Positions 1-6,600 of a stretch of 8,109 nucleotides of DNA are shown piece by piece. Numbering within the stretch: position 1 is the first letter of the stretch; each line of letters opens with the position of its first letter. The stretch spans positions 1 through 8,109 of the forward strand of contig WGBT01000383.1 in assembly GCA_015494185.1 (NCBI GenBank). Reading direction: 5' to 3'. The translations under genes and the position numbers were made by a program. Below the pieces are notes generated by a model, which did no database searches, had not been told where the DNA came from, and saw nothing but the letters and a program-made list of their open reading frames with translations. The DNA is from Hyphomicrobiales bacterium (GTDB lineage Bacteria > Pseudomonadota > Alphaproteobacteria > Rhizobiales > S144-35).

Positions 1-96
1 ATATTAGGGTATTCTCGTTTTTGTATTGGCGAAGGTTCAAGTGAATTTGGTGGAATAATATTGGCGGCTCCAGGCCTTGGTTCGTATGCAGTTTAA
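1..96 (+). other. short open frame entering from the left edge, unrecognised
   Basis: Frame 1 is open from the first base to a TAA at 94-96, giving 31 codons with no stop. It could be the 3' end of a gene that begins outside the window, but I recognise no motif in the residues. Its end overlaps repeat copy A, and the aligned position in copy B also carries a stop in the matching frame, so the apparent coding end may simply be part of the repeat. In alphaproteobacteria the gene before lptC is often a ribonuclease D, but these residues give no support for that. Confidence that this is a real gene tail is low. Confidence 0.15.
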
Positions 97-158
97 TTTA
101 TATAGGAGCTTCAAAGGGATATGGAAAATGTAAGAGGTCAATGATAAAGACCGCCGGT
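81..158 (+). repeat. interspersed ~80-bp repeat, copy A
   Basis: This is one of three diverged copies in the window; the others are 6601-6677 (plus) and 4697-4777 (minus). All three share GGTCAAT, exactly 11 bases, then CCGGT: here at 136-142 and 154-158. Copy A also shares TTCGTAT (81-87), ATTTAT (95-100) and AGCTTC/TAAAGG-like sequence (about 107-117) with copy B. Its right end forms a small stem, AGACC-GCC-GGTCT (148-160), which is too short and lacks a T-run for a confident terminator. It lies about 95 bases before lptC, so it could influence expression of that operon. It has no evident coding function. Confidence 0.6.
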
Positions 159-237
159 CTCATTTCCACGATTTGCCGCTAAAAGGTCATAAAATAGTCT
201 GGTGATGGCAATGTAAACTGGGGCAATGTCCTTCGCA

Positions 238-243
238 TATAAT
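238..243 (+). promoter_or_regulatory. candidate -10 box for the lpt operon
   Basis: A perfect TATAAT lies 10 bases before the first possible lptC start codon (ATG 254). No good -35 match is seen at the usual distance; the 17-bp-spaced hexamer at 215-220 is AAACTG. If the box is used, transcription would begin near 250, so a start at 254 would be almost leaderless, while a start at 290 would have a leader of about 40 bases. The call rests on the hexamer and its position only. Confidence 0.3.
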
Positions 244-253
244 CCACGGCATC

Positions 254-1129
254 ATGATTCAGCAGACAAGACAGATGGGACACCCCACTATGGATGCCGC
301 AGCGGCAGTTCAAAGCGCACAACAGGATCAGCCCGGCGTTCAGGGGGAAGTGCGCGGGCTGGCCAATCATCCGGACAAACTGATTTTGACGCGTTCTCCT
401 GAAGAGCGTCACCGTCAATTCGTGAAGGCCAAGCGGCATCATTATCTTGTGGTCACGCTGCGTGTTCTCATTCCCATTTTCATTGTCATGACGGCCTCGC
501 TTTATTTTCTGCCCCATTTGCTTTTTACGAATGTGAAGCTTGAGGTTGCAAATACCCAGGCTGATATTGACAAAGTTGTTGTCGACCGTAATGCGTTGAA
601 GATGGTCAATCCCAAAATTCAAGGCTATGATAAAAAGCAGGGAGCTTATTGGGTGACGGCTGATTATGCGGTGCAGGATCTTTCGGCGCCGCATGTGGTC
701 ACGATGCATAAGATTGATGCCCGGCTTGAACATCCCGACAAAAAACGCTCGCATCTTACTGCAGATCAGGGTGTTTTTGATACCAAGTCGGAGGTTTTGC
801 GGCTTTCGGGCAATATTCGCGGACGAATGAGCGGACAGATCACGGTACGCTTGCAACAGGCCGTTTTCAATATGAAAGAAAAGACTTTTGAAAGCGCGCA
901 GCCGGTGGTTGCTGAAATGTTGAACGGGCGGTTGCGGGCGGACAGTATGTATGCCGATACCAATCGGCGGATTTTGTTTTTCAAGGGGCGCGTGGTTATC
1001 GATATCAAGAGTTTGCATCGTGTGAAGAAAAGTTCTGAGGGGCAAGGATCAGCCACACCGTCCCACACCGCCGCCCAATTCAAGCCTGTCAGGCCGGACA
1101 GTGCGGAAAATGGTGGTACAAGGCAATGA
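254..1129 (+). CDS. lptC: LptC, LPS export bridge protein, membrane-anchored
   Basis: LptC takes lipopolysaccharide from the LptB2FG transporter in the inner membrane and passes it to periplasmic LptA. The 291-residue product has a hydrophilic cytoplasmic N-terminus, one clear membrane segment at about residues 64-87, then a periplasmic beta-rich region (about 95-255) with the repeated short strands of the LptC/OstA jellyroll fold (for example the stretch with YWVTADYAV at 132-140 and LTADQGVFD at 168-176). The hydrophilic tail after 255 is low complexity. The cytoplasmic N-terminus is longer than in enterobacterial LptC. No convincing Shine-Dalgarno precedes ATG 254, and in-frame ATGs at 275 and 290 are also possible, so the start is uncertain. 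The stop overlaps the lptA start (ATGA), and position upstream of lptA-lptB strongly supports the assignment. Confidence 0.87.
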   Translation: MIQQTRQMGHPTMDAAAAVQSAQQDQPGVQGEVRGLANHPDKLILTRSPEERHRQFVKAKRHHYLVVTLRVLIPIFIVMTASLYFLPHLLFTNVKLEVANTQADIDKVVVDRNALKMVNPKIQGYDKKQGAYWVTADYAVQDLSAPHVVTMHKIDARLEHPDKKRSHLTADQGVFDTKSEVLRLSGNIRGRMSGQITVRLQQAVFNMKEKTFESAQPVVAEMLNGRLRADSMYADTNRRILFFKGRVVIDIKSLHRVKKSSEGQGSATPSHTAAQFKPVRPDSAENGGTRQ

Positions 1130-1962
1130 AAATTATCCATAAAATAAGGTCAAGGCTGGGCGATTGGCAGAAGCGATGGCAAGGCTTTGGTTTTATTCAA
1201 CTCATAATGATCATGTGTCTGTTGGCTCTGGGGGCGAGCCGCCCCGCAACGGCGCAAAGCATTGCCAGCAGCTTTGCCGGGTTTTCGGCGCAAAAAGATC
1301 AGCCGGTCAAGATCGAGGCTGACCGGTTGGAAGTTTTCGACAATCGAAAAAAGGCGATTTTCACGGGCAATGTGAAAGTCACCCAAGGCGGTTTGACCAT
1401 GCGGTCAAAGCGTCTTGAGGTCACTTATCATCAAAATACTGGGCGCAACAAATCAGGCAAGGCGGGGCGCAAAGGCCCAAAAGGCCCCAACGCCGCCATT
1501 AAATTCATTCGCGCCAGCGAACGGGTGGTGATCGACACCCCAGATCAGCAGTCGGTGACTAGCAACTGGGCCGAATTTGATGTCAACAAGCAATTGATCA
1601 CCATTGGTGGCAATGTGGTTATGTCACACGGCAATAATTTGCTCAAAGGCGACAAGCTTGTGATCAATCTCAAAGATGGCACCAGCCGCCTCGATACCCG
1701 GCGCATTGGCGGGCGGATCAATGACAAAAAGCAGCGGGTGAGAATGATTTTGACACCGGGAGAGATTGGCAAAAATATCGGCAAGTTGCCTTCCTTTTCG
1801 GGCGCTGGTAAACCGCGTTCAGGGGGCGATAGGCGTGATACGAATGGCCAAGCGAAAGCTGAACAGCCAACCGGTCAACGGGTGGAGCAGTCTTTGCCTT
1901 GGGTGCGCCGCCGTCTCGAAGAAGAACGGCAGAAAAAATTTGGTGATGCCTTTGGTGAGTGA
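1126..1962 (+). CDS. lptA: LptA, periplasmic LPS transport protein (OstA domain)
   Basis: LptA oligomers form the periplasmic bridge that carries lipopolysaccharide from LptC to LptD at the outer membrane. The 278-residue product begins with an unusually long basic n-region and a hydrophobic core (about residues 23-38), then an ATA cleavage motif predicting processing after Ala43. The OstA/LptA domain runs from about 59 to 210, starting with VKIEADRLEVFD and showing the family rhythm of short strands (AIFTGNVKVTQG, then ITIGGNVVMSHG and LLKGDKLVINL). A basic Gly/Lys-rich loop interrupts the domain at about 104-122. The tail after 213 is charged and low complexity, ending in an Arg/Glu-rich helix-like stretch (260-271). 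The ATG overlaps the lptC stop by four bases, a sign of translational coupling. Length is above the enterobacterial protein (about 185 residues) because of the loop and tail. Confidence 0.92.
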   Translation: MKIIHKIRSRLGDWQKRWQGFGFIQLIMIMCLLALGASRPATAQSIASSFAGFSAQKDQPVKIEADRLEVFDNRKKAIFTGNVKVTQGGLTMRSKRLEVTYHQNTGRNKSGKAGRKGPKGPNAAIKFIRASERVVIDTPDQQSVTSNWAEFDVNKQLITIGGNVVMSHGNNLLKGDKLVINLKDGTSRLDTRRIGGRINDKKQRVRMILTPGEIGKNIGKLPSFSGAGKPRSGGDRRDTNGQAKAEQPTGQRVEQSLPWVRRRLEEERQKKFGDAFGE

Positions 1963-1964
1963 TT

Positions 1965-1969
1965 GGGAG
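1965..1969 (+). promoter_or_regulatory. Shine-Dalgarno supporting the GTG start of lptB
   Basis: GGGAG lies five bases before GTG 1975, directly after the lptA stop. This favours the GTG start over the TTG at 1963, which would fall in front of it, and over the internal ATGs at 2182 and 2194. Confidence 0.5.
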
Positions 1970-1974
1970 TTGCC

Positions 1975-2967
1975 GTGAACAAGATATGGCCAGCTGGTGG
2001 AAATGTATCGCCCAACATGACGCCCTATGACAATGACGGCGGCACGAATGGCGATTCTGCAGCCGTTGCAGAAGCCTATGACGCTTATCAGGGACAGGAA
2101 GCTTATCAGGAGCAGCCCCACCCCCAGCCGCATCAGCCTCTCTCCCCAGATCAGACGTCTCATCCTTCAACCCAGTCCTTCATGGGGGGAGCGATGGGGC
2201 ATGCGGCTCCCGGCGATCAACACCTGATCGAACCGGTTCCGGGGGAAGGGCTTTTGACGGTTCACAATATCAAAAAGAGTTTCAAGAAACGGTTGGTGGT
2301 GCGTGGCGCCAATCTGGCGGTTGGACGGGGGGAAAGTGTGGGGCTTCTTGGCCCCAATGGTGCGGGCAAGACCACAATCTTTTACATGATCACGGGGCTG
2401 ATCAGGGCCGATTCCGGCCGGGTGATGATCGATGGTCATGATGTTACGGCCATGCCGATGTATCGCCGCGCCCGTCTTGGCATTGGCTATCTTCCGCAAG
2501 AGGCGTCGATTTTTCGCGGCTTGACCGTTGAAGAGAATATTCGCGCCGTTTTGGAATTGGTTGAACCCAACCGCAAGGCCCGCGCCGAACAACTGGATAT
2601 GCTGCTGGAAGAATTCCGTATTACCCGGCTGCGCAAATCCCCCTCGATTGCCCTGTCAGGGGGGGAACGGCGCCGCGTTGAAATTGCCCGGGCACTGGCC
2701 AGCCGCCCCTCTTATGTGCTGCTTGACGAACCCTTTGCTGGGATTGATCCGATTGCCATTGGTGATATTCGTGCCCTGGTGCGGCATTTGACCGAGCGCG
2801 GCATTGGGGTGCTGATCACCGATCATAATGTTCGCGAAACACTGTCGCTGATTGACCGGGCCTACATCATCTATGATGGCCAAGTTCTCACCGAGGGCAC
2901 TCCTGATGAAATCGCCGCGAATCAGGAAGTACGCCGGGTCTATCTTGGAGACCAATTTGAACTGTGA
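1975..2967 (+). CDS. lptB: LptB, cytoplasmic ATPase of the LPS exporter, with N-terminal extension
   Basis: LptB hydrolyses ATP to drive LptFG in extracting lipopolysaccharide from the inner membrane. Counting from GTG 1975 (330 residues), the ABC domain spans about 92-330 with Walker A GPNGAGKT (126-133), the Q-loop in YLPQEASIF (Gln175), the signature LSGGERRR (from 227), Walker B YVLLDEPFAGIDP (Asp251, Glu252) and the H-loop His in ITDHNV (His284). YLPQEASIFR and LSGGERRRVEIARAL are characteristic of the LptB branch. The usual length is about 240-260 residues; here roughly 90 residues rich in Gln, Pro, His and Ala precede the domain, including a repeated EAY/YQ motif (about 34-47). An internal start at ATG 2182 would give a normal-length protein, but it lacks a well-spaced Shine-Dalgarno. 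The gene follows lptA by 12 bases. Confidence 0.93.
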   Translation: MNKIWPAGGNVSPNMTPYDNDGGTNGDSAAVAEAYDAYQGQEAYQEQPHPQPHQPLSPDQTSHPSTQSFMGGAMGHAAPGDQHLIEPVPGEGLLTVHNIKKSFKKRLVVRGANLAVGRGESVGLLGPNGAGKTTIFYMITGLIRADSGRVMIDGHDVTAMPMYRRARLGIGYLPQEASIFRGLTVEENIRAVLELVEPNRKARAEQLDMLLEEFRITRLRKSPSIALSGGERRRVEIARALASRPSYVLLDEPFAGIDPIAIGDIRALVRHLTERGIGVLITDHNVRETLSLIDRAYIIYDGQVLTEGTPDEIAANQEVRRVYLGDQFEL

Positions 2968-3102
2968 TGACTTTTGTTGCGCTCTCTTTTCTTTGGGATG
3001 TGGCAACTTGACTGTTCATGATGAGTTGATAAGCCCTCTCTTTCCTACGTTGCTGATTTGATATCTCGCCGGGTTTTGTGATAGCCGGAAGAGCAACTTT
3101 GG

Positions 3103-4620
3103 ATGCGATTGACAACGGGATTGAGAGAGCAACCCCCAATGCCTGCGACACAAACCGCGGCCGGTCAGGCCAAGGATGCGGCCTCAGCCGTGCCTTCAAA
3201 GGCCCCTGTCGAAGCCGGGCCGGTTGCCGCGCAAAAAGACATCGAAGCCCTGCCCACACTTTATGAAAAAGTCGTTTCCCAGGCCGAGGCTTGGCTGAGT
3301 GCTCATATGTTGAGCTGGGTCTTTGCCGTGCAAGTTTTGGCGATTATCATCGCGGGCCTTCTGGCCTGGTATTTGACGCGGTCCTTGTCGGGAAAAATCT
3401 ACGCCTTTGTGCATCGGCGCACCAATGACGATGATCCGTGGCTGCGGCGGATTGCGCAACGGGCGGATGAATTGGTGTTTTTTGCCGGTTTTATGGTGTT
3501 GCTCTATGGCTTTGGTTTTACTGTGAAAGCTTTGGGGCAAGAGCATGCCGCGATTTTTGCAACTGCCAATCTGGCCAATGCCTGGATTGTGATCCGGATG
3601 GTCTCAACGGTGGTGTTAAACCCGTTCTGGTCCAAACTGTTTGCGGTTTTTGCCTGGACGGTGGCGGCGCTCAATATTTTGGGATTGCTGGGGACGACGG
3701 CCAAGATGCTCGACAGTCTGGCCTTTTCCGTTGGGGATACCCGGCTGTCGATCTATCTGATTTTAAAGGCTGTGTTATTGTCAGGCTTGTTGTTGTGGGG
3801 CGCCTTTGCGGTGTCGCGCCTGGTTCAGGTTCGGATCGAGAAAATCGACGAACTGACCCCTTCGGTGCGTGAGCTCATCATCAAGGTGCTGCGCTTTGCC
3901 TTGATTTTGCTGGCAGTACTGGCCGCCTTGAGTGCCTCGGGCATTGATTTGACAGCCCTTGCGGTGTTTTCGGGGGCGCTGGGCATCGGCATCGGTTTTG
4001 GCTTGCAGAAGGTGGTGTCCAATTTTGTCGCAGGCGTGATTGTTTTGCTCGACCGTTCAATTCGCCCCGCTGATGTGATCCAAATTGGCGATACATTTGG
4101 GCGGGTTGTCAAGCTGGGATCGCGCTATACTTCGGTGATTACCCGTGATGGTTATGAATATTTGATTCCAAACGAAGATCTGATCACCAAGGAGGTGATC
4201 AACTGGTCGTTTTCCGATCGCAATGTTCGCCGCAAGGTGCCCATTGGGATTTCATATGATTCGGATATCGAGCTGGCGCGCAAATTGGTGATTGAGGCGG
4301 CGCGTGAAACCCCCCGGATTTTGGATTTTCCTTCACCCCTTTGTCATCTTACCGGCTTTGGGGAGAGTGCGGTTCATCTTGAGGCGCGTTTTTGGCTGTC
4401 AGATCCAGAAAATGGTGTCACCAATGCACAAAGTGATTTTTTGCGCAAAGTTTGGGCGAAATTTCGTGAGCATGGTATTGTCATCCCGTTCCCGCAACGG
4501 GATGTGAATTTCACGCCCAAGACTCCAATTGAGGTGAAGATTGTTCACCCCTCTCCCCACCCATCCCAAACCAGCCGCGCCCGGCGGCGGCGGCGCCGAG
4601 ATACAAAAGCTGGGGGGTAA
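3103..4620 (+). CDS. MscS-family mechanosensitive ion channel
   Basis: Channels of this family open under membrane tension to release solutes during osmotic downshock. The 505-residue product has a hydrophilic N-terminus (1-70), then several membrane segments at about 72-92, 123-143, 152-174, 178-198, 213-238 and 259-280. The pore helix follows with its Gly/Ala-rich packing (FSGALGIGIGFGLQ, 289-302), then VVSNFVAGVIVLLDRSIRPADVIQIGD, the classic start of the beta domain, and EYLIPNEDLI (352-361). The C-terminal alpha/beta domain runs to about 480, followed by a tail with six consecutive arginines (494-499). It has more membrane helices than E. coli MscS (three), so it is of the larger class. 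ATG 3139 is an alternative start with GAGAG upstream. A gap of 135 bases separates it from lptB, in which I saw no strong terminator, so co-transcription is possible. No symbol is given because the subtype is unclear. Confidence 0.9.
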   Translation: MRLTTGLREQPPMPATQTAAGQAKDAASAVPSKAPVEAGPVAAQKDIEALPTLYEKVVSQAEAWLSAHMLSWVFAVQVLAIIIAGLLAWYLTRSLSGKIYAFVHRRTNDDDPWLRRIAQRADELVFFAGFMVLLYGFGFTVKALGQEHAAIFATANLANAWIVIRMVSTVVLNPFWSKLFAVFAWTVAALNILGLLGTTAKMLDSLAFSVGDTRLSIYLILKAVLLSGLLLWGAFAVSRLVQVRIEKIDELTPSVRELIIKVLRFALILLAVLAALSASGIDLTALAVFSGALGIGIGFGLQKVVSNFVAGVIVLLDRSIRPADVIQIGDTFGRVVKLGSRYTSVITRDGYEYLIPNEDLITKEVINWSFSDRNVRRKVPIGISYDSDIELARKLVIEAARETPRILDFPSPLCHLTGFGESAVHLEARFWLSDPENGVTNAQSDFLRKVWAKFREHGIVIPFPQRDVNFTPKTPIEVKIVHPSPHPSQTSRARRRRRRDTKAGG

Positions 4621-4627
4621 GCCTGTC

Positions 4628-4643
4628 TCAGCAAATTTGCTGA
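4628..4643. repeat. 16-bp perfect palindrome after the mscS-like gene
   Basis: TCAGCAAATTTGCTGA is self-complementary over its full length and begins eight bases after the channel stop codon. It could be a protein-binding site or part of a weak transcription end between the convergent channel gene and argE. There is no T-run next to it, so a terminator call is not supported. Confidence 0.4.
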
Positions 4644-4666
4644 TGGCCCTATCAGCTCAACTTTTC

Positions 4667-4683
4667 ACCAATCCTTGATTGGT
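4667..4683 (+). terminator. weak hairpin between convergent genes
   Basis: ACCAATC, a three-base CTT loop and GATTGGT form a perfect 7-bp stem, followed on the plus strand only by a short T-run. It lies 47 bases after the channel gene, where a terminator would be expected, but the stem is A/T-rich and the tail is poor. It is offered as a possible, not a firm, terminator. Confidence 0.25.
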
Positions 4684-4696
4684 TTGATCACGAAAG

Positions 4697-4777
4697 TAAT
4701 ACCGGAGGTATTTATGATTGACCGCTGATTCTTTCCGAATCCATTTGAATATTATACGTAAATTGGACGGCAGACGA
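4697..4777 (-). repeat. interspersed ~80-bp repeat, copy C
   Basis: Read on the minus strand this aligns end to end with copy B (6601-6681) with about one gap. Shared blocks are ATCAGCGGTCAAT and CCGGTATTA separated by exactly 11 bases, plus CCGT and ATTTA blocks at the left side and GGAnTnCGnAA in the middle. The GGTCAAT complement is at 4717-4723 and the CCGGT complement at 4701-4705. The copy starts 49 bases beyond the argE stop codon, on the same strand as argE, so it would lie in that gene's 3' untranslated region. The plus-strand GGAGG followed by ATG here is part of the repeat and leads to only a four-codon frame. Confidence 0.6.
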
Positions 4778-4826
4778 GTCAAGGTCAAGGGCCGCTGGTA
4801 TAACAATTTTTGTTTTGGAATGTTTT

Positions 4827-6035
4827 TTAGGCTGGGAGCGGATAGGGGGGATGGAGCTTGTCAGAAAGCTCATAAGTGGCGAGGCGGCGCAGAAAGGCCA
4901 TGCATTTTTCAAGCTCTGCCTTCTCAATATATTCATCGGGCTTGTGGGCTTGGGCAATGTCCCCCGGGCCGCAGACTACACAGGCGCAGCCAGCTCGTTC
5001 AAACAGTCCAGCTTCAGTGCCATAGGAAACCGCAAAAGTTTGCGTTTGTTGACTGCAGCTTAGTGCCAGCGCAATGGCTTCGGAATTGTCACAAGCCCCA
5101 AATGCGGGGACATGATGAACTGCGCGGGTGCGGATATCGGCACCGGGGGCCATTTTCTTGATGGTTTTGCGATGCGCCTCACAACGTTGTTCAAAGCTCG
5201 CAAGAATATTCTGCCCATCATGACCGGGCAGAAGCCGGCACTCCCAACGGAATTGACAATACCGGGGAATGATATTCTGGGCGGTGCCCCCCGAAATGGT
5301 GCCAACGTGCACGGTGCTATAGGGGGGATCGAAACGATGGTTGCCTTCGGATTGCTGTAAGGCTTGGGCTTGCTGTGCCAAGCCGGTGATCAGATCGGCG
5401 GCCAGCATGATCGCATTGATCCCTTTTTGTGGGGTGCTTGAATGGGCTTCAAGGCCCTGCACTTGGGTGATGAAAGAGCGAATGCCCTTATGGGCGTCAA
5501 CCACCCGCATGGCGGTAGGTTCTCCAACGATCACAATGCGCGGCTTTGGGAGCGTCACCCCAAGCTTCTCGATCATCGGGCGTACGCCAGTACAACCGAT
5601 TTCTTCATCATAGGAAAACAGCAAATGAATGGGACTTGAGCGTTTAGCGTTTTTAAAATACGGGATGCTGGCCAACATGCAGGCCAGAAAACCTTTCATA
5701 TCTGCGGTGCCGCGGCCATAAAGCCGCCCATCATCCAAGCGCAACCGGAAAGGATCCGAGGTCCAGGGCTGGTCTTTGACCGGAACCACATCGGTGTGGC
5801 CGGACAAACCAATGCCCGCATTTCGGGAATCACCTTGAGGCTCGCCAATGGTCACGAAGACACTGGCTTTCTGCCCATCCTTTGAGACAATGCGATGGGG
5901 GGTGAGATGGTGCTTTTTAAGGATTTCACAAAGCCAATCGACCAGTTGCAGATTGGAACGATGGCTTATGGTGTCAAAGGCAACGAGCTTTTCCAGATAA
6001 TATTCCGGGGGGAGATATTCGGATGAAGCGGACAT
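4827..6035 (-). CDS. argE: acetylornithine deacetylase (M20 metallopeptidase family)
   Basis: ArgE hydrolyses N2-acetylornithine to ornithine and acetate in arginine biosynthesis, in the cytoplasm, using a two-metal site. The 402-residue product has the complete M20 set: His80 and Asp82 in SGHTDVVPV, bridging Asp112 in YGRGTADMKG, catalytic Glu144 and metal-binding Glu145 in SYDEEIGCTG, Glu172 in VGEPT, and His364 near the C-terminus in the stretch after GPGDIAQAH. GHTDVVPVKDQPWTSDPF is typical of ArgE rather than DapE. The dimerisation domain with the SS(T)PQKGINAI segment is at about 185-295. Length matches the family. The Shine-Dalgarno before ATG 6035 is weak. The gene stands alone, convergent with the channel gene; no other arginine gene is visible. 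A related M20 deacetylase with another acyl substrate cannot be excluded. Confidence 0.9.
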   Translation of the reverse strand: MSASSEYLPPEYYLEKLVAFDTISHRSNLQLVDWLCEILKKHHLTPHRIVSKDGQKASVFVTIGEPQGDSRNAGIGLSGHTDVVPVKDQPWTSDPFRLRLDDGRLYGRGTADMKGFLACMLASIPYFKNAKRSSPIHLLFSYDEEIGCTGVRPMIEKLGVTLPKPRIVIVGEPTAMRVVDAHKGIRSFITQVQGLEAHSSTPQKGINAIMLAADLITGLAQQAQALQQSEGNHRFDPPYSTVHVGTISGGTAQNIIPRYCQFRWECRLLPGHDGQNILASFEQRCEAHRKTIKKMAPGADIRTRAVHHVPAFGACDNSEAIALALSCSQQTQTFAVSYGTEAGLFERAGCACVVCGPGDIAQAHKPDEYIEKAELEKCMAFLRRLATYELSDKLHPPYPLPA

Positions 6036-6139
6036 AATGGCTCATTTATCGATGAATTTATCAGTAAAATCTGCTCTTGATATCTTGCCTTGATCAGGCT
6101 GACAGTCTCTGGATGATTGGCATCTTCTGGGCCAAACCT

Positions 6140-6275
6140 GTCCTTACATTCCATGATGAGACACTGGCATTTTCATGGGCTTTGTCAAGGGTTGAAAACC
6201 GCTTCGCGGCGCTTGAAAGCGCCCTTGACAAAGCCCATGAAAATGCAAAACCGCTCCATCATGGAATGCAAGGAC
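6140..6275. repeat. long imperfect inverted repeat forming a ~136-base hairpin
   Basis: The arms pair in three blocks: 6140-6145 with 6270-6275 (perfect), 6147-6158 with 6257-6268 (perfect, after a single mismatch at 6146/6269), and 6167-6191 with 6222-6246 (25 bp perfect). An unpaired stretch (6159-6166 against 6247-6256) separates the outer and inner stems. The 30-base centre (6192-6221) contains further small self-complementary pieces, such as CCGC-TTC-GCGG and GCGCTT-GA-AAGCGC, the latter overlapping the base of the inner stem. It lies about 105 bases upstream of argE. It could be a miniature inverted-repeat element, a structured RNA or a cruciform. No target duplication was found at its ends. 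Confidence 0.75.
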
Positions 6276-6332
6276 GGATCTGACACGGTCTCTGTAGAGA
6301 GGCGATGAGGATGACTTTTACATTTATTCATT

Positions 6333-6375
6333 AAATTGCACGGCAGCCTTGGAACTGAAAATTGCGCGGCAGCCT
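6333..6375 (+). repeat. 17-bp direct repeat pair, 26 bases apart start to start
   Basis: AAATTGCACGGCAGCCT at 6333-6349 and AAATTGCGCGGCAGCCT at 6359-6375 differ at one base. The nine bases between them are unrelated. The pair has no gene nearby that reads away from it, so it may be a remnant of duplication rather than an operator. Confidence 0.55.
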
Positions 6376-6458
6376 CAGCACTGGACCGCCGCGCTTGGTG
6401 TTTTATTCTTTGGAAGGGAAGACGGCGTATAAGGGAATCTCTGATTAAAACAATCTAT

Positions 6459-6526
6459 CCACCGCCTTCCTTGACCGCCCGCCTATGGTTGCCGTGGAAA
6501 ATGGGCGGGAGCAAGGAAGGCGGTGG
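6459..6526. repeat. strong hairpin, 15-bp perfect outer stem
   Basis: Bases 6459-6473 (CCACCGCCTTCCTTG) pair perfectly with 6512-6526. After a small asymmetric internal loop the stem continues, with the GCCCGCC block at 6477-6483 opposite GGGCGGG at 6503-6509 (six clean pairs). About 20 bases remain in the loop. There is no T-run on either side, so it is not a standard intrinsic terminator, although it could still slow or end transcription coming from the cytochrome gene. It resembles repetitive extragenic palindromes in form. Confidence 0.7.
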
Positions 6527-6600
6527 CGTAGCAATTTATTTTAGAGGTTCCTAAGGTGTCTTTATCCCCCTCCAATCTATGCAGCAGCCCTTGGCTTTCG

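Noticed and set aside
179..1045. Long minus-strand open frame opposite lptC (288 codons)
   Set aside because: It lies antisense to a well-supported gene, its residues show no family motif, and frame openness is explained by lptC codon usage.
1718..2170. Minus-strand open frames across the lptA-lptB junction
   Set aside because: They are antisense to lptA and lptB, with no motif and no ribosome binding site.
4714..4728. GGAGGT followed by ATG and a four-codon frame, or TTG 4718 opening a longer frame
   Set aside because: The apparent Shine-Dalgarno is the complement of the repeat's CCTCCGGT block, the ATG frame ends after four codons, and the TTG frame runs antisense into argE.
6077..6283. 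68-codon plus-strand frame through the long inverted repeat
   Set aside because: Almost all of it lies within hairpin arms, it has no ribosome binding site, and it has no recognisable protein features.
6336..6554. 72-codon plus-strand frame through the second hairpin
   Set aside because: Its composition is dictated by the hairpin arms and it has no initiation signal or motif.
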